NCBI GenBank assembly: GCA_025358455.1
Contig: JANYJP010000065.1
Span: forward strand, 1-36,149
Direction: 5' to 3'
Source of the DNA: Bacteroidales bacterium
GTDB lineage: Bacteria; Bacteroidota; Bacteroidia; Bacteroidales; VadinHA17
DNA length: 36,149 bases
Part shown: positions 8,877 through 17,567 of the stretch, one piece after another
Numbering within the stretch: the stretch's first letter is position 1
How the letters are laid out: each line of letters starts with the position of its first letter
The notes under the pieces: generated by a model
Told to the model about the DNA's origin: nothing
Seen by the model: the letters and a program-made list of their open reading frames with translations, nothing else
The model's database searches: none
Program-made: the position numbers and the translations under genes

Positions 8877-8937
8877 ACGCACGACACACGGCGCACGACA
8901 CACGGCGCACGACGCACGACACGCACGACACACGACT
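8877..8937. repeat. GC-rich tandem repeat built on CGCACGACACACGG
   Basis: The unit CGCACGACACACGG occurs twice exactly (8879-8892 and 8893-8906), followed by shortened variants of the same CGCACGAC/ACACGAC words up to about 8936. The tract fills nearly all of the 71-nt gap between lpxB and the SpoIID gene and ends 2-3 nt before that gene's ATG. It contrasts sharply with the AT-rich surroundings and contains almost no T on this strand. Confidence 0.9.
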
Positions 8938-8938
8938 T

Positions 8939-10084
8939 ATGGGAAGACTGAAAATAATAATGAGCTTATTTTTAACTGTCATTAATATTGCGGTTTCATC
9001 CCAGGTAAAAATACGGTTGTTTGCGAACCAATCACCTGAATCTGCCGTGTTTTCAGTAACCAATGGAAATTATAAAATATGCGCTTTTAACAGGGATAGC
9101 ATTGTCGTTGCAAAAGGTGAATCGGTATTTATCTCCAGGTTTGATGGGATATTGTTAATTAAAACAAGAGATTCATCCGGGTTTATTTCCGATTCAATTT
9201 TATTTTCCTCCCAGACTGGTAATGATTCATTCTCTCTCAGAGTAAATGGTTCAACACCTGTAAAACAATATTATTCAGGAGATCTTCGCTGTTTCCCTGA
9301 CCTCGGAACTTTGGTACTTATAAATACCTGTGATGTGGAAAAATATATTGCAGGTGTGGTTAAGGCTGAAGGAGGAAGCGGGAAAAACATAGAGTACTTT
9401 AAATCACAGGCTGTTATCACCAGGACTTATATGTACAGATACCTTGATAAGCATAAATCTGATGGGTATAACCTATGTGATAATACACATTGCCAGGCGT
9501 TTAACGGAACATCTTCCGATTCAATCCTTAATAAGGCTGCTCTGGAAACAAAAGGACTGGTAATTCTTGATCATGACAGCTTACTCATAATCTCCGCATT
9601 TCATTCAAATTGTGGCGGAGAGACAGCCTCTTCAGAAGATGTGTGGTTAAGCAGTCAGACATACCTTAGAAAGGTTGTCGATCCATATTGCATAAATTCA
9701 AAAAATGCAATCTGGCAAAAAAAGTTTAGTGTAAATGAATGGATGGAATTTATCAGGAAATCAGGTTATTCTGGTTTGACGGATGATAAACCAGTATTCA
9801 GCTTCTCACAAAATTCCAGAATGTCAGATTACCAGGTTGGTACATTTAAAATACCTCTAACGACCATCAGAGCTGATAAGAACCTGCGCTCCACGTTTTT
9901 CTCAGTTGTTACTGAAGGCGATTCTGTTATACTCCGCGGAAGAGGTTATGGACATGGCGTAGGACTTTGCCAGGAAGGAGCAATGGTGATGGCATCAAAA
10001 GGGTTTAATTACATGGAAATTATTGATTTTTATTATTCCGGCGTTATGATTTCGGATATAAAAAATGCAGTAAATTTACCATGA
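8939..10084 (+). CDS. SpoIID/LytB-domain protein, probable peptidoglycan hydrolase
   Basis: Secreted or periplasmic protein of the SpoIID/LytB family, whose members are lytic transglycosylases acting on peptidoglycan stripped of stem peptides, or amidase enhancers. It has a hydrophobic N-terminus ending VSSQ (signal peptide). The SpoIID domain starts near residue 133 with VEKYIAGVVKAEGG, the conserved helix with the likely catalytic Glu, then SQAVITRTYMYR and HCQAFNG. HSNCGGET and the C-terminal GRGYGHGVGLCQEGAMVMA (about 334-352) are strong family marks. At 381 aa it fits Bacteroidota homologues. Its start codon directly follows the GC-rich repeat tract, leaving no visible ribosome-binding site or promoter; it may rely on lpxB readthrough. 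Confidence 0.88.
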   Translation: MGRLKIIMSLFLTVINIAVSSQVKIRLFANQSPESAVFSVTNGNYKICAFNRDSIVVAKGESVFISRFDGILLIKTRDSSGFISDSILFSSQTGNDSFSLRVNGSTPVKQYYSGDLRCFPDLGTLVLINTCDVEKYIAGVVKAEGGSGKNIEYFKSQAVITRTYMYRYLDKHKSDGYNLCDNTHCQAFNGTSSDSILNKAALETKGLVILDHDSLLIISAFHSNCGGETASSEDVWLSSQTYLRKVVDPYCINSKNAIWQKKFSVNEWMEFIRKSGYSGLTDDKPVFSFSQNSRMSDYQVGTFKIPLTTIRADKNLRSTFFSVVTEGDSVILRGRGYGHGVGLCQEGAMVMASKGFNYMEIIDFYYSGVMISDIKNAVNLP

Positions 10085-10202
10085 ATTCTTAGAGTAAATG
10101 GGGGTATAAATGTAAGTGAATGCATAAAAACATCTATAAGAATACGCTGTAAGATAATGTGATTTAATTAGTTGTAAATACCAAAGAAACAAATATTTAA
10201 AA

Positions 10203-10946
10203 ATGTTTGCCATTTTCAGAAAGGAGATAAGCGGTTTTTTCAGTAACCTTACCGGTTATATAGTGATTATCTTTTTCCTTCTGGTTAACAGTATGTTTAT
10301 GTGGGTATTCCCCGGGGAATGGAATATTTTTGACAGCGGTTTTGCAGGCCTTGATACGTTGTTTTTCATTTCTCCATGGGTATTTCTGTTCCTGGTGCCA
10401 GCTGTAACTATGAGAATGATTGCAGAGGAAAAACGGCTTGGTACCATTGAACTGATTTACTCAAAGCCGGTTACTGAACGGGGAATTATTTACGGCAAAT
10501 ACCTTGCCTCTGTTGCGCTTGTTCTTCTGGCCCTTCTTCCAGGACTAATATATTATATTTCAGTTTATCTTCTTGGCGAAACACCAGGTAACCTTGATAA
10601 AGGAGGTACTTTGGGTGCCTTCATAGGTCTGTTTTTTCTTGCTTCAGTATATGCCTCAGCAGGAATATTTGCTTCGTCTCTTACAGATAACCAGGTAATT
10701 GCATTTATAATTGCGGTACTTATCTGTTTTGTTCTTTTCATTGGATTGGATTCATTCGCATATCTGCCGGGATTAAAAAATCTGGACGAATTTGTGATCA
10801 GACTTGGCATAAATGAACACTATAAATCCATCAGCAGAGGCGTTATTGACATTAAAGATGTTGCTTATTTTATTGCTGTTATAGTTATTTTTAATGAATT
10901 CACAGTATTTCAACTTCTGTCGCGGAGATGGAGGAATAAAAGTTAA
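10203..10946 (+). CDS. gldF: GldF-type ABC-2 permease
   Basis: Membrane subunit of the GldA-GldF-GldG ABC system first found in gliding flavobacteria and also widespread in non-gliding Bacteroidales. At 247 aa it has about six membrane helices. The N-terminus MFAIFRKEISGFFSNLTGYIV, then FFISPWVFLFLVPAVTMRMIAEEKRLGTIELIYSKPVTERGIIYGKY, is the ABC-2 core typical of GldF. GldG follows after 3 nt. No ATPase gene is next to it, so the partner must be encoded elsewhere. Presence of these genes alone does not show that the cell glides. Confidence 0.88.
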   Translation: MFAIFRKEISGFFSNLTGYIVIIFFLLVNSMFMWVFPGEWNIFDSGFAGLDTLFFISPWVFLFLVPAVTMRMIAEEKRLGTIELIYSKPVTERGIIYGKYLASVALVLLALLPGLIYYISVYLLGETPGNLDKGGTLGAFIGLFFLASVYASAGIFASSLTDNQVIAFIIAVLICFVLFIGLDSFAYLPGLKNLDEFVIRLGINEHYKSISRGVIDIKDVAYFIAVIVIFNEFTVFQLLSRRWRNKS

Positions 10947-10949
10947 TGA

Positions 10950-12668
10950 ATGGCAGATCTTTTTCATTCAAATAATTTAAAAACAAAGAGCTGGATAAGA
11001 TTCATTCTTTCAGTTGTAATGATTATTATTCTGGCTTCGGCCAGCCTGTTTGTCAGGTTAAGGGTGGACCTTACTGAAGACAAAAGATTCAGTCTGTCTG
11101 TACCCACGAGAAAAGTTCTCTCCCGGATAAAAAACGACATATATATTCAGGTGTACCTTGATGGGGATATTCCTATTCCTCTTAAACGGCTTAAAAGATC
11201 AGTCAGTGATATGCTTGATGAGTTCAGAATAGCATCCGGGAGAAAGATTGATTATGAATTCATTAATCCGTCAGATGGGATTAATGCCAAAAAGAGAAAT
11301 GAGCAATATCAGGCTCTTGTAAAGAAAGGATTAACCCCAATTGAGCTGAAAGCAGGTGATTCTGAGGGCGGATCAACTCAAAAAATAATTTTTCCGGGGA
11401 TGATAGTAAACTACAATGGTATTGAAGTTCCTGTAAATTTTCTTAATAATAATCCTGCCATACCCTATGAACAGAATATTCTGCATTCCATGGAAGGCCT
11501 TGAATATGAGATGATTCAAACGATAAGTACATTAAGTGCCGATACAATTTATAAGGTTGCCTTTTTAGAGGGTCACGGTGAAATACCAGAGATAGAGACC
11601 GCGGATATTACATTGAATATGGCAAAGTTTTTTACTATTGACAGGGGCATCATCGGAGGAAAGCAAGGTGTTCTGGATAGATATGCAGCCGTAGTTATTG
11701 CAGGGCCGGAAAAGGAATTCAGTGAAGCTGATAAACTTGTTATAGATCAGTACATTATGAATGGGGGTAAAGTTATGTGGCTGTTCGATGAAATTGCTGT
11801 TAACTCCGATAGCCTGGTGAATGGTGAAACAGCCGGACTTTACAGGCCATTAAATATTGAAGATCAGTTATTCAGGTACGGAGCACGGGTAAATCCGGCT
11901 ATTGTCCAGGATCTTGAATGTCAGGTGATAAGACTGAAAGTTACAGGAAGCGAAGGCAGGCCGCAATTAGTTCCGGCGCCATGGGTTTATTATCCGTTAT
12001 TAACACCTTCAGTTAATAGCCCGATTACAAGAAACCTGAATAGGGTAAAAGGAGAGTTCACGAACTTTATTGATACGGTAGGCCTCGATCCGGCGATTCA
12101 TAAAAAAATCCTGCTGACTACATCAAAATACAGCCGGACACTTTCACCTCCACTTATTATCAGTCTTAAGGAAGCAGAGATCACACCGGATGAAAAAGAA
12201 TATAACAAATCATATCTTCCTGTGGCTGTTTTGCTTGAAGGGATCTTTCCGTCTGCTTTTAAAAACAGGATGATAAGCAGTATTACCGGTGATAAAAATT
12301 TCAGAATTAAGACAGAAAGCCGTAAAACAAGGATTATTGTTATTGCAGATGCTGATATTATTAAAAATGAAGTGAGAAGAGTCGGTTTGAATGAAACACC
12401 TCTAAAACTGGGTCAGGATAAATATAACCCCCAGCTGATATATGGCAACAGTGATTTCCTTATAAATTGTCTCAATTACCTTGTTGATGATAATGGTATT
12501 ATGGAACTGCGATCGAGAGAACTGAAGTTAAGGCTTCTGAATGCCACAAAGATAAAAGCTGAAAAACTCAAGTGGCAGGTAATTAATATTGCAGGTCCTG
12601 TTCTTCTCGTAATCCTTGGTGGATTATTCTATGGCTATATCAGGAAAAGAAATTACACAAGGTATTAA
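10950..12668 (+). CDS. gldG: GldG-type ABC system auxiliary protein
   Basis: A 572-aa protein anchored at both ends: membrane helix at about 16-35 and a second near 547-565 before a basic tail (YIRKRNYTRY). Between them lies the large extracytoplasmic GldG/ABC_transp_aux domain, with RLRVDLTEDKRFSLSVPTRKVL after helix one, VAFLEGHGEIPE, and VMWLFDEIAV. It works with GldF. Spacing of 3 nt to gldF indicates co-translation. The order gldF, gldG, DUF4340-like, dnaN agrees with what I recall from Bacteroidales. The start at 10950 is chosen because it gives the charged, Asn-rich cytoplasmic tail before the first helix. Confidence 0.9.
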   Translation: MADLFHSNNLKTKSWIRFILSVVMIIILASASLFVRLRVDLTEDKRFSLSVPTRKVLSRIKNDIYIQVYLDGDIPIPLKRLKRSVSDMLDEFRIASGRKIDYEFINPSDGINAKKRNEQYQALVKKGLTPIELKAGDSEGGSTQKIIFPGMIVNYNGIEVPVNFLNNNPAIPYEQNILHSMEGLEYEMIQTISTLSADTIYKVAFLEGHGEIPEIETADITLNMAKFFTIDRGIIGGKQGVLDRYAAVVIAGPEKEFSEADKLVIDQYIMNGGKVMWLFDEIAVNSDSLVNGETAGLYRPLNIEDQLFRYGARVNPAIVQDLECQVIRLKVTGSEGRPQLVPAPWVYYPLLTPSVNSPITRNLNRVKGEFTNFIDTVGLDPAIHKKILLTTSKYSRTLSPPLIISLKEAEITPDEKEYNKSYLPVAVLLEGIFPSAFKNRMISSITGDKNFRIKTESRKTRIIVIADADIIKNEVRRVGLNETPLKLGQDKYNPQLIYGNSDFLINCLNYLVDDNGIMELRSRELKLRLLNATKIKAEKLKWQVINIAGPVLLVILGGLFYGYIRKRNYTRY

Positions 12669-12771
12669 ACGGTCTGTAATGAGGGTTCCGGATTTGGATT
12701 TATCATGCTTACAGTTTCAGGTTCAAATCAGAAATCCACGATAAAAAGATGCATGCTTTGAAATATTAAAG

Positions 12772-13743
12772 ATGAAAAAATCACTTTTCAGCGGTGTATT
12801 TGTAGCAATAGCAATACTTATACTGTTTCTGTTTTTATTCAGAAACAGATCCCCATTCGGAAAGATCAACAATTCATTCGCCTCCGATCCTAAAAAAGAA
12901 ATAACACGGATAGAATTATCTCAAGGACGGCAGAATATCTCTCTTGAAAAGGAGGGGGAATCGTGGTTGCTTAATGGAAAGTCAGAAACCAGAAGAAGCG
13001 GAATTCTTTTTATGATCAGGATTTTAAAGGAAATCAAAATTAAATCACCTGTATCTTCAGAGCTGTTTTATTCAGAAGTTATCGGAAAAGAAATAGTTCC
13101 CGTAAAAGTAAAAGTTTTTGAAAAAAGAAAACTCATCAGGAGTTTTCTGGTTTACAAAACCAGGTCAAATATTTATGGTAACATTATGAAAATGAGAGAA
13201 GGATCAAAGCCTTTTATTGTTTATGTGCCTGGTTATGATGGTAACATTGGTTCCGGATTTACTCTTGATGAGTTGTTCTGGAAACCCTATACAATATTTA
13301 ATCTTCTGCCTTCTGAGATTGCCTCTGTAGATTTTGAGAACCTTTCTGATGAAACAAACTCTTTCTCTGTTATCAATAAGAATCACCATTATATTCTATC
13401 TGACAGAGAAAAGGCTCTTAATGGATGGGATTCAACTCTTGTTACCCGCTATCTCTCATATTTTACATGGATACCATTTGAATCATGGGCACTTGAAGTT
13501 GAAAAAACTGAACAGAAAATCATTGAATCACAAAAACCTTTATACAGGATCACAGTGATCTCAACAAAGGGAACAAAGACAATTCTGACTTTATGGGAGA
13601 GACTGAACGGTGATAATAAATCGGGAATAAAAGACAGCGACAGACTATTTGGTAACATTCAGACAATGGATGAGCTATTTATTATCAGGTATTTTGATGT
13701 GGACCCGATTCTTAAGAAGAGATCTTATTTCTTTCCTGAATAA
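12772..13743 (+). CDS. DUF4340-like membrane-anchored protein
   Basis: A 323-aa protein with a short basic start (MKKS), one membrane helix at about 5-23 and a long extracytoplasmic domain made of repeated beta-rich modules: FASDPKKEITRIELSQGRQNISLEKEGESWLL followed by a second ASVDFENLSDETNSFSV copy. This pattern is the DUF4340 family, regularly found beside GldG-like ABC proteins, and here it follows gldG by 103 nt. Function is not known; a structural partner of the GldFG complex is the usual guess. Confidence 0.75.
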   Translation: MKKSLFSGVFVAIAILILFLFLFRNRSPFGKINNSFASDPKKEITRIELSQGRQNISLEKEGESWLLNGKSETRRSGILFMIRILKEIKIKSPVSSELFYSEVIGKEIVPVKVKVFEKRKLIRSFLVYKTRSNIYGNIMKMREGSKPFIVYVPGYDGNIGSGFTLDELFWKPYTIFNLLPSEIASVDFENLSDETNSFSVINKNHHYILSDREKALNGWDSTLVTRYLSYFTWIPFESWALEVEKTEQKIIESQKPLYRITVISTKGTKTILTLWERLNGDNKSGIKDSDRLFGNIQTMDELFIIRYFDVDPILKKRSYFFPE

Positions 13744-13879
13744 ATATTTATTTGAGGTAATAGTTTTTTTTTGTAATATTGGTAATTGTGAATTGAACAG
13801 AAACCAGAGTCCAATTCATTCATTCAGACTAAAATAGAATAATTTGAAAATCGATTAATCAACTTAAAACGATACCAAT

Positions 13880-15010
13880 ATGAAATTTGTAGTATCCAGC
13901 TCGGAACTTCTAGGTCATCTGCAGGCAATAAGCAGGGTAATCAGTTCGAAGAATACACTTCCGATACTTGATAATTTTCTTTTTAATCTTTCAGGAAACG
14001 ATCTTGAAATTACTGCCTCCGACCTTGAATCAACGCTGATTACACGAATGAAGCTTGAAAATACTGATGGTGATGGTACAATTGCCCTCCCTGCAAGAAT
14101 ATTACTTGACACATTAAAAGAATTTTCGGTACAGCCCCTGACATTTGATATCGACATGAAAACGATGGCAGTGGTTATAAGCTCTGAAAATGGAAAGTTC
14201 AATGTTGTAGGGCAGAATGGGATCGATTTTCCCGCATTACCTGCAATAAAAAAGGAAAAGAAAATTCTGTTTAATATAAATGCTGACGTTCTGCTTGCAG
14301 GTATTTCTAAAACATTATTTGCAACGGCTGATGATGAACTTCGACCGGTTATGGGAGGTATCTTCGTTGAGGCATCAACCGATAAGATAACTTTCGTGGC
14401 ATCTGATGCACATAAACTTGTAAGGTATCAGAGAACCGATGCACATGCTGATGACAATGCTACTTTTATTCTTCCTAAGAAACCGGCTTCGCTGCTTAAG
14501 AATATTTTGCCCAGGGAAGAGGGTCCGGTAACAGTTGAGTTTGATGATAAAAATGCATTTTTCAATCTCAGCGATTATAAGGTTGTTTGCCGGCTTGTTG
14601 AAGGAAACTACCCTAATTATAATTCAGTTATACCTAAAAATAACCCACGTAAGATCACAATTGACAGGGTTGAGTTTTACAATACTCTCAAGAGAGTTTC
14701 AGTATTCTCAAATCAGGCAAGCAATCTTGTGAAGCTTCAGCTTAAAGGCAACCAGGTTACGGTGTCAGCACAGGATATTGATTTTTCTATTTCCGCCTAT
14801 GAAAGGATCAAATGCCAGTACGAAGGAGAAGAGATTGAGATTGGTTTCAAATCGGTCTTTCTGTTAGAGATTCTTGCCAATATTACATCGCAGGACGTAA
14901 TGATTGAGCTTGCCGACCCTACAAGAGCCGGACTGTTTCTTCCCGTTATTGCCGATAATGAATCAGAAGATCTTCTGATGCTTCTTATGCCAATGATGAT
15001 AAATGCTTAA
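13880..15010 (+). CDS. dnaN: DNA polymerase III beta subunit (sliding clamp)
   Basis: Ring-shaped processivity clamp that tethers DNA polymerase III and other replication and repair enzymes to DNA. The 376-aa length and three-domain layout are normal. Evident family marks are MKFVVSSSELLGHLQAISRVISSKNTLPILDNFLF, LEITASDLESTL, VMGGIFVEASTDKITFVASDAHKLVRY, VVCRLVEGNYPNYNSVIPKNNPRKI and the C-terminus LLMLLMPMMI. A 136-nt gap before it and tight packing behind suggest its own promoter and co-transcription with the exonuclease gene. dnaA and gyrB are not adjacent. Confidence 0.98.
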   Translation: MKFVVSSSELLGHLQAISRVISSKNTLPILDNFLFNLSGNDLEITASDLESTLITRMKLENTDGDGTIALPARILLDTLKEFSVQPLTFDIDMKTMAVVISSENGKFNVVGQNGIDFPALPAIKKEKKILFNINADVLLAGISKTLFATADDELRPVMGGIFVEASTDKITFVASDAHKLVRYQRTDAHADDNATFILPKKPASLLKNILPREEGPVTVEFDDKNAFFNLSDYKVVCRLVEGNYPNYNSVIPKNNPRKITIDRVEFYNTLKRVSVFSNQASNLVKLQLKGNQVTVSAQDIDFSISAYERIKCQYEGEEIEIGFKSVFLLEILANITSQDVMIELADPTRAGLFLPVIADNESEDLLMLLMPMMINA

Positions 15011-15013
15011 CCA

Positions 15014-15790
15014 TTGAATCTAAATCTTAAAAAATCTATAGCCTTTATTGATCTTGAGACTACGGGTATAAATGTTACAACTGACCGGATTGTTGAACTG
15101 TCGGTACTTAAGATCAGTCCTAATGGTAAAGAGGAGTGGATGACAACTCGGGTTAACCCCGAAATCCCCATTCCACCTAAAACTACTGCTATACATGGCA
15201 TTACAGATGCGGACGTTGCAAATTCACCTTCTTTTAAAGAAGTAGGGAAAAACCTTGCACTTTTTCTGGAGGGATGCGACCTTGCCGGCTATAATGCCAT
15301 CAAATTTGATATCCCCGTTCTCGCTGAAGAATTCCTGAGGGTAAATATTGACTTTAATTTCAAAAAGCGAAGGTATGTTGATGTTCAGGTTATTTTTCAT
15401 AAGAAAGAACAACGCACTCTGTCTGCAGCTTATCTTTTCTATTGCAAAAAAGAGCTTGAAGGAGCTCACGGTGCAAAAGCCGATACTGCTGCTACCTTTG
15501 AGGTTCTGAAGTCGCAGCTCGACAGGTACACCGATCTTGAAAATGATATAGAGAAGCTTGCTGACTTCAGTTCATTTAACAGCAACGTTGATTTTGCCGG
15601 ACGGATCATTCTTGATGAAAACGGGGTGGAAGTTTTCAATTTCGGAAAGCATAAAGGCAAACCAGTGGAAACAGTCTTCTCGGAAGAGCCGGCTTACTAT
15701 TCGTGGATGATGAATGGGGAATTCCCGCTTTATACAAAAAAAGTTCTTACCGAGATTAAATTAAGATCATTCGGAAAAACACAGGGATAA
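15014..15790 (+). CDS. DnaQ-like 3'-5' exonuclease with DUF3820-like tail
   Basis: DEDDh exonuclease related to the proofreading epsilon subunit. Catalytic residues are visible: D13 and E15 in FIDLETTG, D99 in GYNAIKFDIPVL, and H152 and D157 in AHGAKAD. After the exonuclease fold (about 1-170), residues 208-252 (FGKHKGKPVETVF, YYSWMMNGEFP) resemble the small DUF3820 module seen on some nucleases. The start appears to be TTG at 15014, since a stop lies 3 nt before and the next in-frame ATG falls well past the DLE motif. It begins 3 nt after dnaN, so clamp and nuclease are made together, consistent with a replication or repair role. Confidence 0.9.
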   Translation: MNLNLKKSIAFIDLETTGINVTTDRIVELSVLKISPNGKEEWMTTRVNPEIPIPPKTTAIHGITDADVANSPSFKEVGKNLALFLEGCDLAGYNAIKFDIPVLAEEFLRVNIDFNFKKRRYVDVQVIFHKKEQRTLSAAYLFYCKKELEGAHGAKADTAATFEVLKSQLDRYTDLENDIEKLADFSSFNSNVDFAGRIILDENGVEVFNFGKHKGKPVETVFSEEPAYYSWMMNGEFPLYTKKVLTEIKLRSFGKTQG

Positions 15791-15791
15791 T

Positions 15792-16403
15792 ATGAAGATC
15801 ATCTGTATTGGACTTAACTACCGGAAGCATGCACTGGAGCTGGGTTGGCCAATACCAGTGGAACCGGTAGTATTTCTTAAACCAGATTCATCTCTTCTTA
15901 AAAATAACAAGCCATTCTTTCTGCCGGGGTTTTCAGATAACGTACACTATGAAGTTGAAGTTGTTATTAAAATAAGTAAGCTGGGTAAAGGCATCCTGGC
16001 AAAATTCGCTCCACGGTACTATGATGAAGTCACTCTTGGTATTGATATAACAGCCCGTGATACGCAGAACCGCCTTGTTAAGGCAGGTATGCCATGGGAA
16101 CTGTCGAAGTGCTTCGATGGCGCTGCTCCTGTAGGAAATTTCATCCCTGTAAGCAGTATTAAAGATATGAATGACCTCGATTTCAGACTTGAGATCAACG
16201 GAAATATTGTACAGAAAAGCAACACTTCCGATATGATATTCGGGTATAACGAGATAATCGAATATGTATCAAAATTCTTTACACTTAAAACCGGCGACCT
16301 GATATTCACAGGTACTCCATCCGGTGTAGGCCAACTTAAGAAAAATGACAACCTGATCGCCTTTCTGGGTAATAAACCTATGCTGGATTTTCTGATCAAA
16401 TAA
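15792..16403 (+). CDS. Fumarylacetoacetate hydrolase (FAH) family protein
   Basis: Short 203-aa member of the FAH family, metal-dependent enzymes that cleave or decarboxylate acylpyruvates and related 2-oxo acids. MKIICIGLNYRKHALELG opens the fold; HYEVEVVIKI gives metal ligands E54 and E56, with D85 in LGIDITARD as the third. KCFDGAAPVGNFIP and the C-terminal TGDLIFTGTPSGVG are diagnostic. It starts 1 nt after the exonuclease stop, ending the dnaN-exonuclease-FAH run. Substrate is not decided by sequence; short members often act as acylpyruvate hydrolase or oxaloacetate decarboxylase. Confidence 0.93.
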   Translation: MKIICIGLNYRKHALELGWPIPVEPVVFLKPDSSLLKNNKPFFLPGFSDNVHYEVEVVIKISKLGKGILAKFAPRYYDEVTLGIDITARDTQNRLVKAGMPWELSKCFDGAAPVGNFIPVSSIKDMNDLDFRLEINGNIVQKSNTSDMIFGYNEIIEYVSKFFTLKTGDLIFTGTPSGVGQLKKNDNLIAFLGNKPMLDFLIK

Positions 16404-16640
16404 CTGTTTTACAACTGATTGTATAAGGACTCTGTAACTGTTTCGGTGGTTAACTACCACTTTATCAGATTAATTATCATTATTCCCCCCTGGTTCTAAT
16501 AACTTTTTACATTCCCGATTGTTCGTTACCTATTATAGTTTAATGTAAAAGAAATTCCCTTTTCTAATTATGCTTTTCTCTAAATAGGATATTAATCTAA
16601 TTGTTATCGATAATATTATAAATTTTAAACAATAAACTTA

Positions 16641-17516
16641 ATGAAAAAAATAGCTTATCTGTTAATCATAATAGTGCTTAGTGTTCTAAGAACAAGTGCA
16701 CAGGAGACTGCAAAGTCACCGGAATACAAGGTTCCTTCAGCTTACCATTTCGACAATAAAGTGATTTATGAAATAAACAATGAGGAGAAGAAAGCTCCTG
16801 AAACTGCCATTTATTACTTCACTAAAAATGGTGATTATATGAGTGTGGAGACTCCTGATAGTCAAAAAGATCAGAAAAGAGACTTCATGATACGAACCAA
16901 AGATGGTTTGATGATAACTTTTGGAGAAGAACCTGTTCCAAATAATTCAGACAAAACCCGAAAGGTTTTAAAAGTAATGGATATGCGCAGCATGATGAAA
17001 GGCAGCGGAGAAGCAATAGCTGCACTTGCGAAAAATATGCCAAAGAAGGACAACCCGGAAGCTGAGAAGAAGAAACCCAACGATCTGGATAATTTTATCA
17101 GGACAGGAAAAACTAAACAGGTTTTTGGATATTCCGCAGAAGAATATTCCAAACACTTTACCAAAGAAGAAAATGGAAAGGAACATTCCGGGACAATGAG
17201 CGTATGGTATGCAAAAGTAGATTTCGATCCGGAAATGATGTTCTCTTTAGGGATGGGAAACATGGCTGCAGGACAGTCTCAATCTAAAATGAGCCAGTCA
17301 CATCCGAACAATATGATCGGATTGGGTCTGACGCAGAAAAACTACCTGCTTATTGAAATGGATTTTACAGAAACAGGAGGGAAAAGCGGAACAGGTATGA
17401 AAGTTGTCAGTATTGAAAAAACAAATTTCAGTAAAAGCACAGAGGGATATTACATTAAGAATTATGCCGGGATGAGTATGAAAGAAATGATGATGAAGGA
17501 AAACGAAGAAAAATAG
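16641..17516 (+). CDS. Secreted DUF4412-like protein
   Basis: A 291-aa exported protein of unknown function with a clear signal peptide (MKKIAYLLIIIVLSVLRTSAQ). The mature part shows YHFDNKVIYEI near its start and FIRTGKTKQVFGYSAEEYSKHF in the middle, matching the DUF4412 pattern in which a TGKTK..GY..EEY motif precedes a WYA-type strand. The C-terminal region is rich in Met (MSMKEMMMKE). The 237-nt gap in front holds AT-rich sequence without a clear promoter box. It converges with a minus-strand gene 51 nt downstream, with no obvious terminator between. Confidence 0.7.
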   Translation: MKKIAYLLIIIVLSVLRTSAQETAKSPEYKVPSAYHFDNKVIYEINNEEKKAPETAIYYFTKNGDYMSVETPDSQKDQKRDFMIRTKDGLMITFGEEPVPNNSDKTRKVLKVMDMRSMMKGSGEAIAALAKNMPKKDNPEAEKKKPNDLDNFIRTGKTKQVFGYSAEEYSKHFTKEENGKEHSGTMSVWYAKVDFDPEMMFSLGMGNMAAGQSQSKMSQSHPNNMIGLGLTQKNYLLIEMDFTETGGKSGTGMKVVSIEKTNFSKSTEGYYIKNYAGMSMKEMMMKENEEK

Positions 17517-17567
17517 TGTGCATTAAAATAGTAATTAAAAGTAATTAGAGATTGGCTCTATACTTAT

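Noticed and set aside
8734-9063. A minus-strand Cys/Arg/Val-rich open frame over the tandem repeat
   Set aside because: It is the repeat read backwards, and it overlaps lpxB and the SpoIID gene; no independent coding signal.
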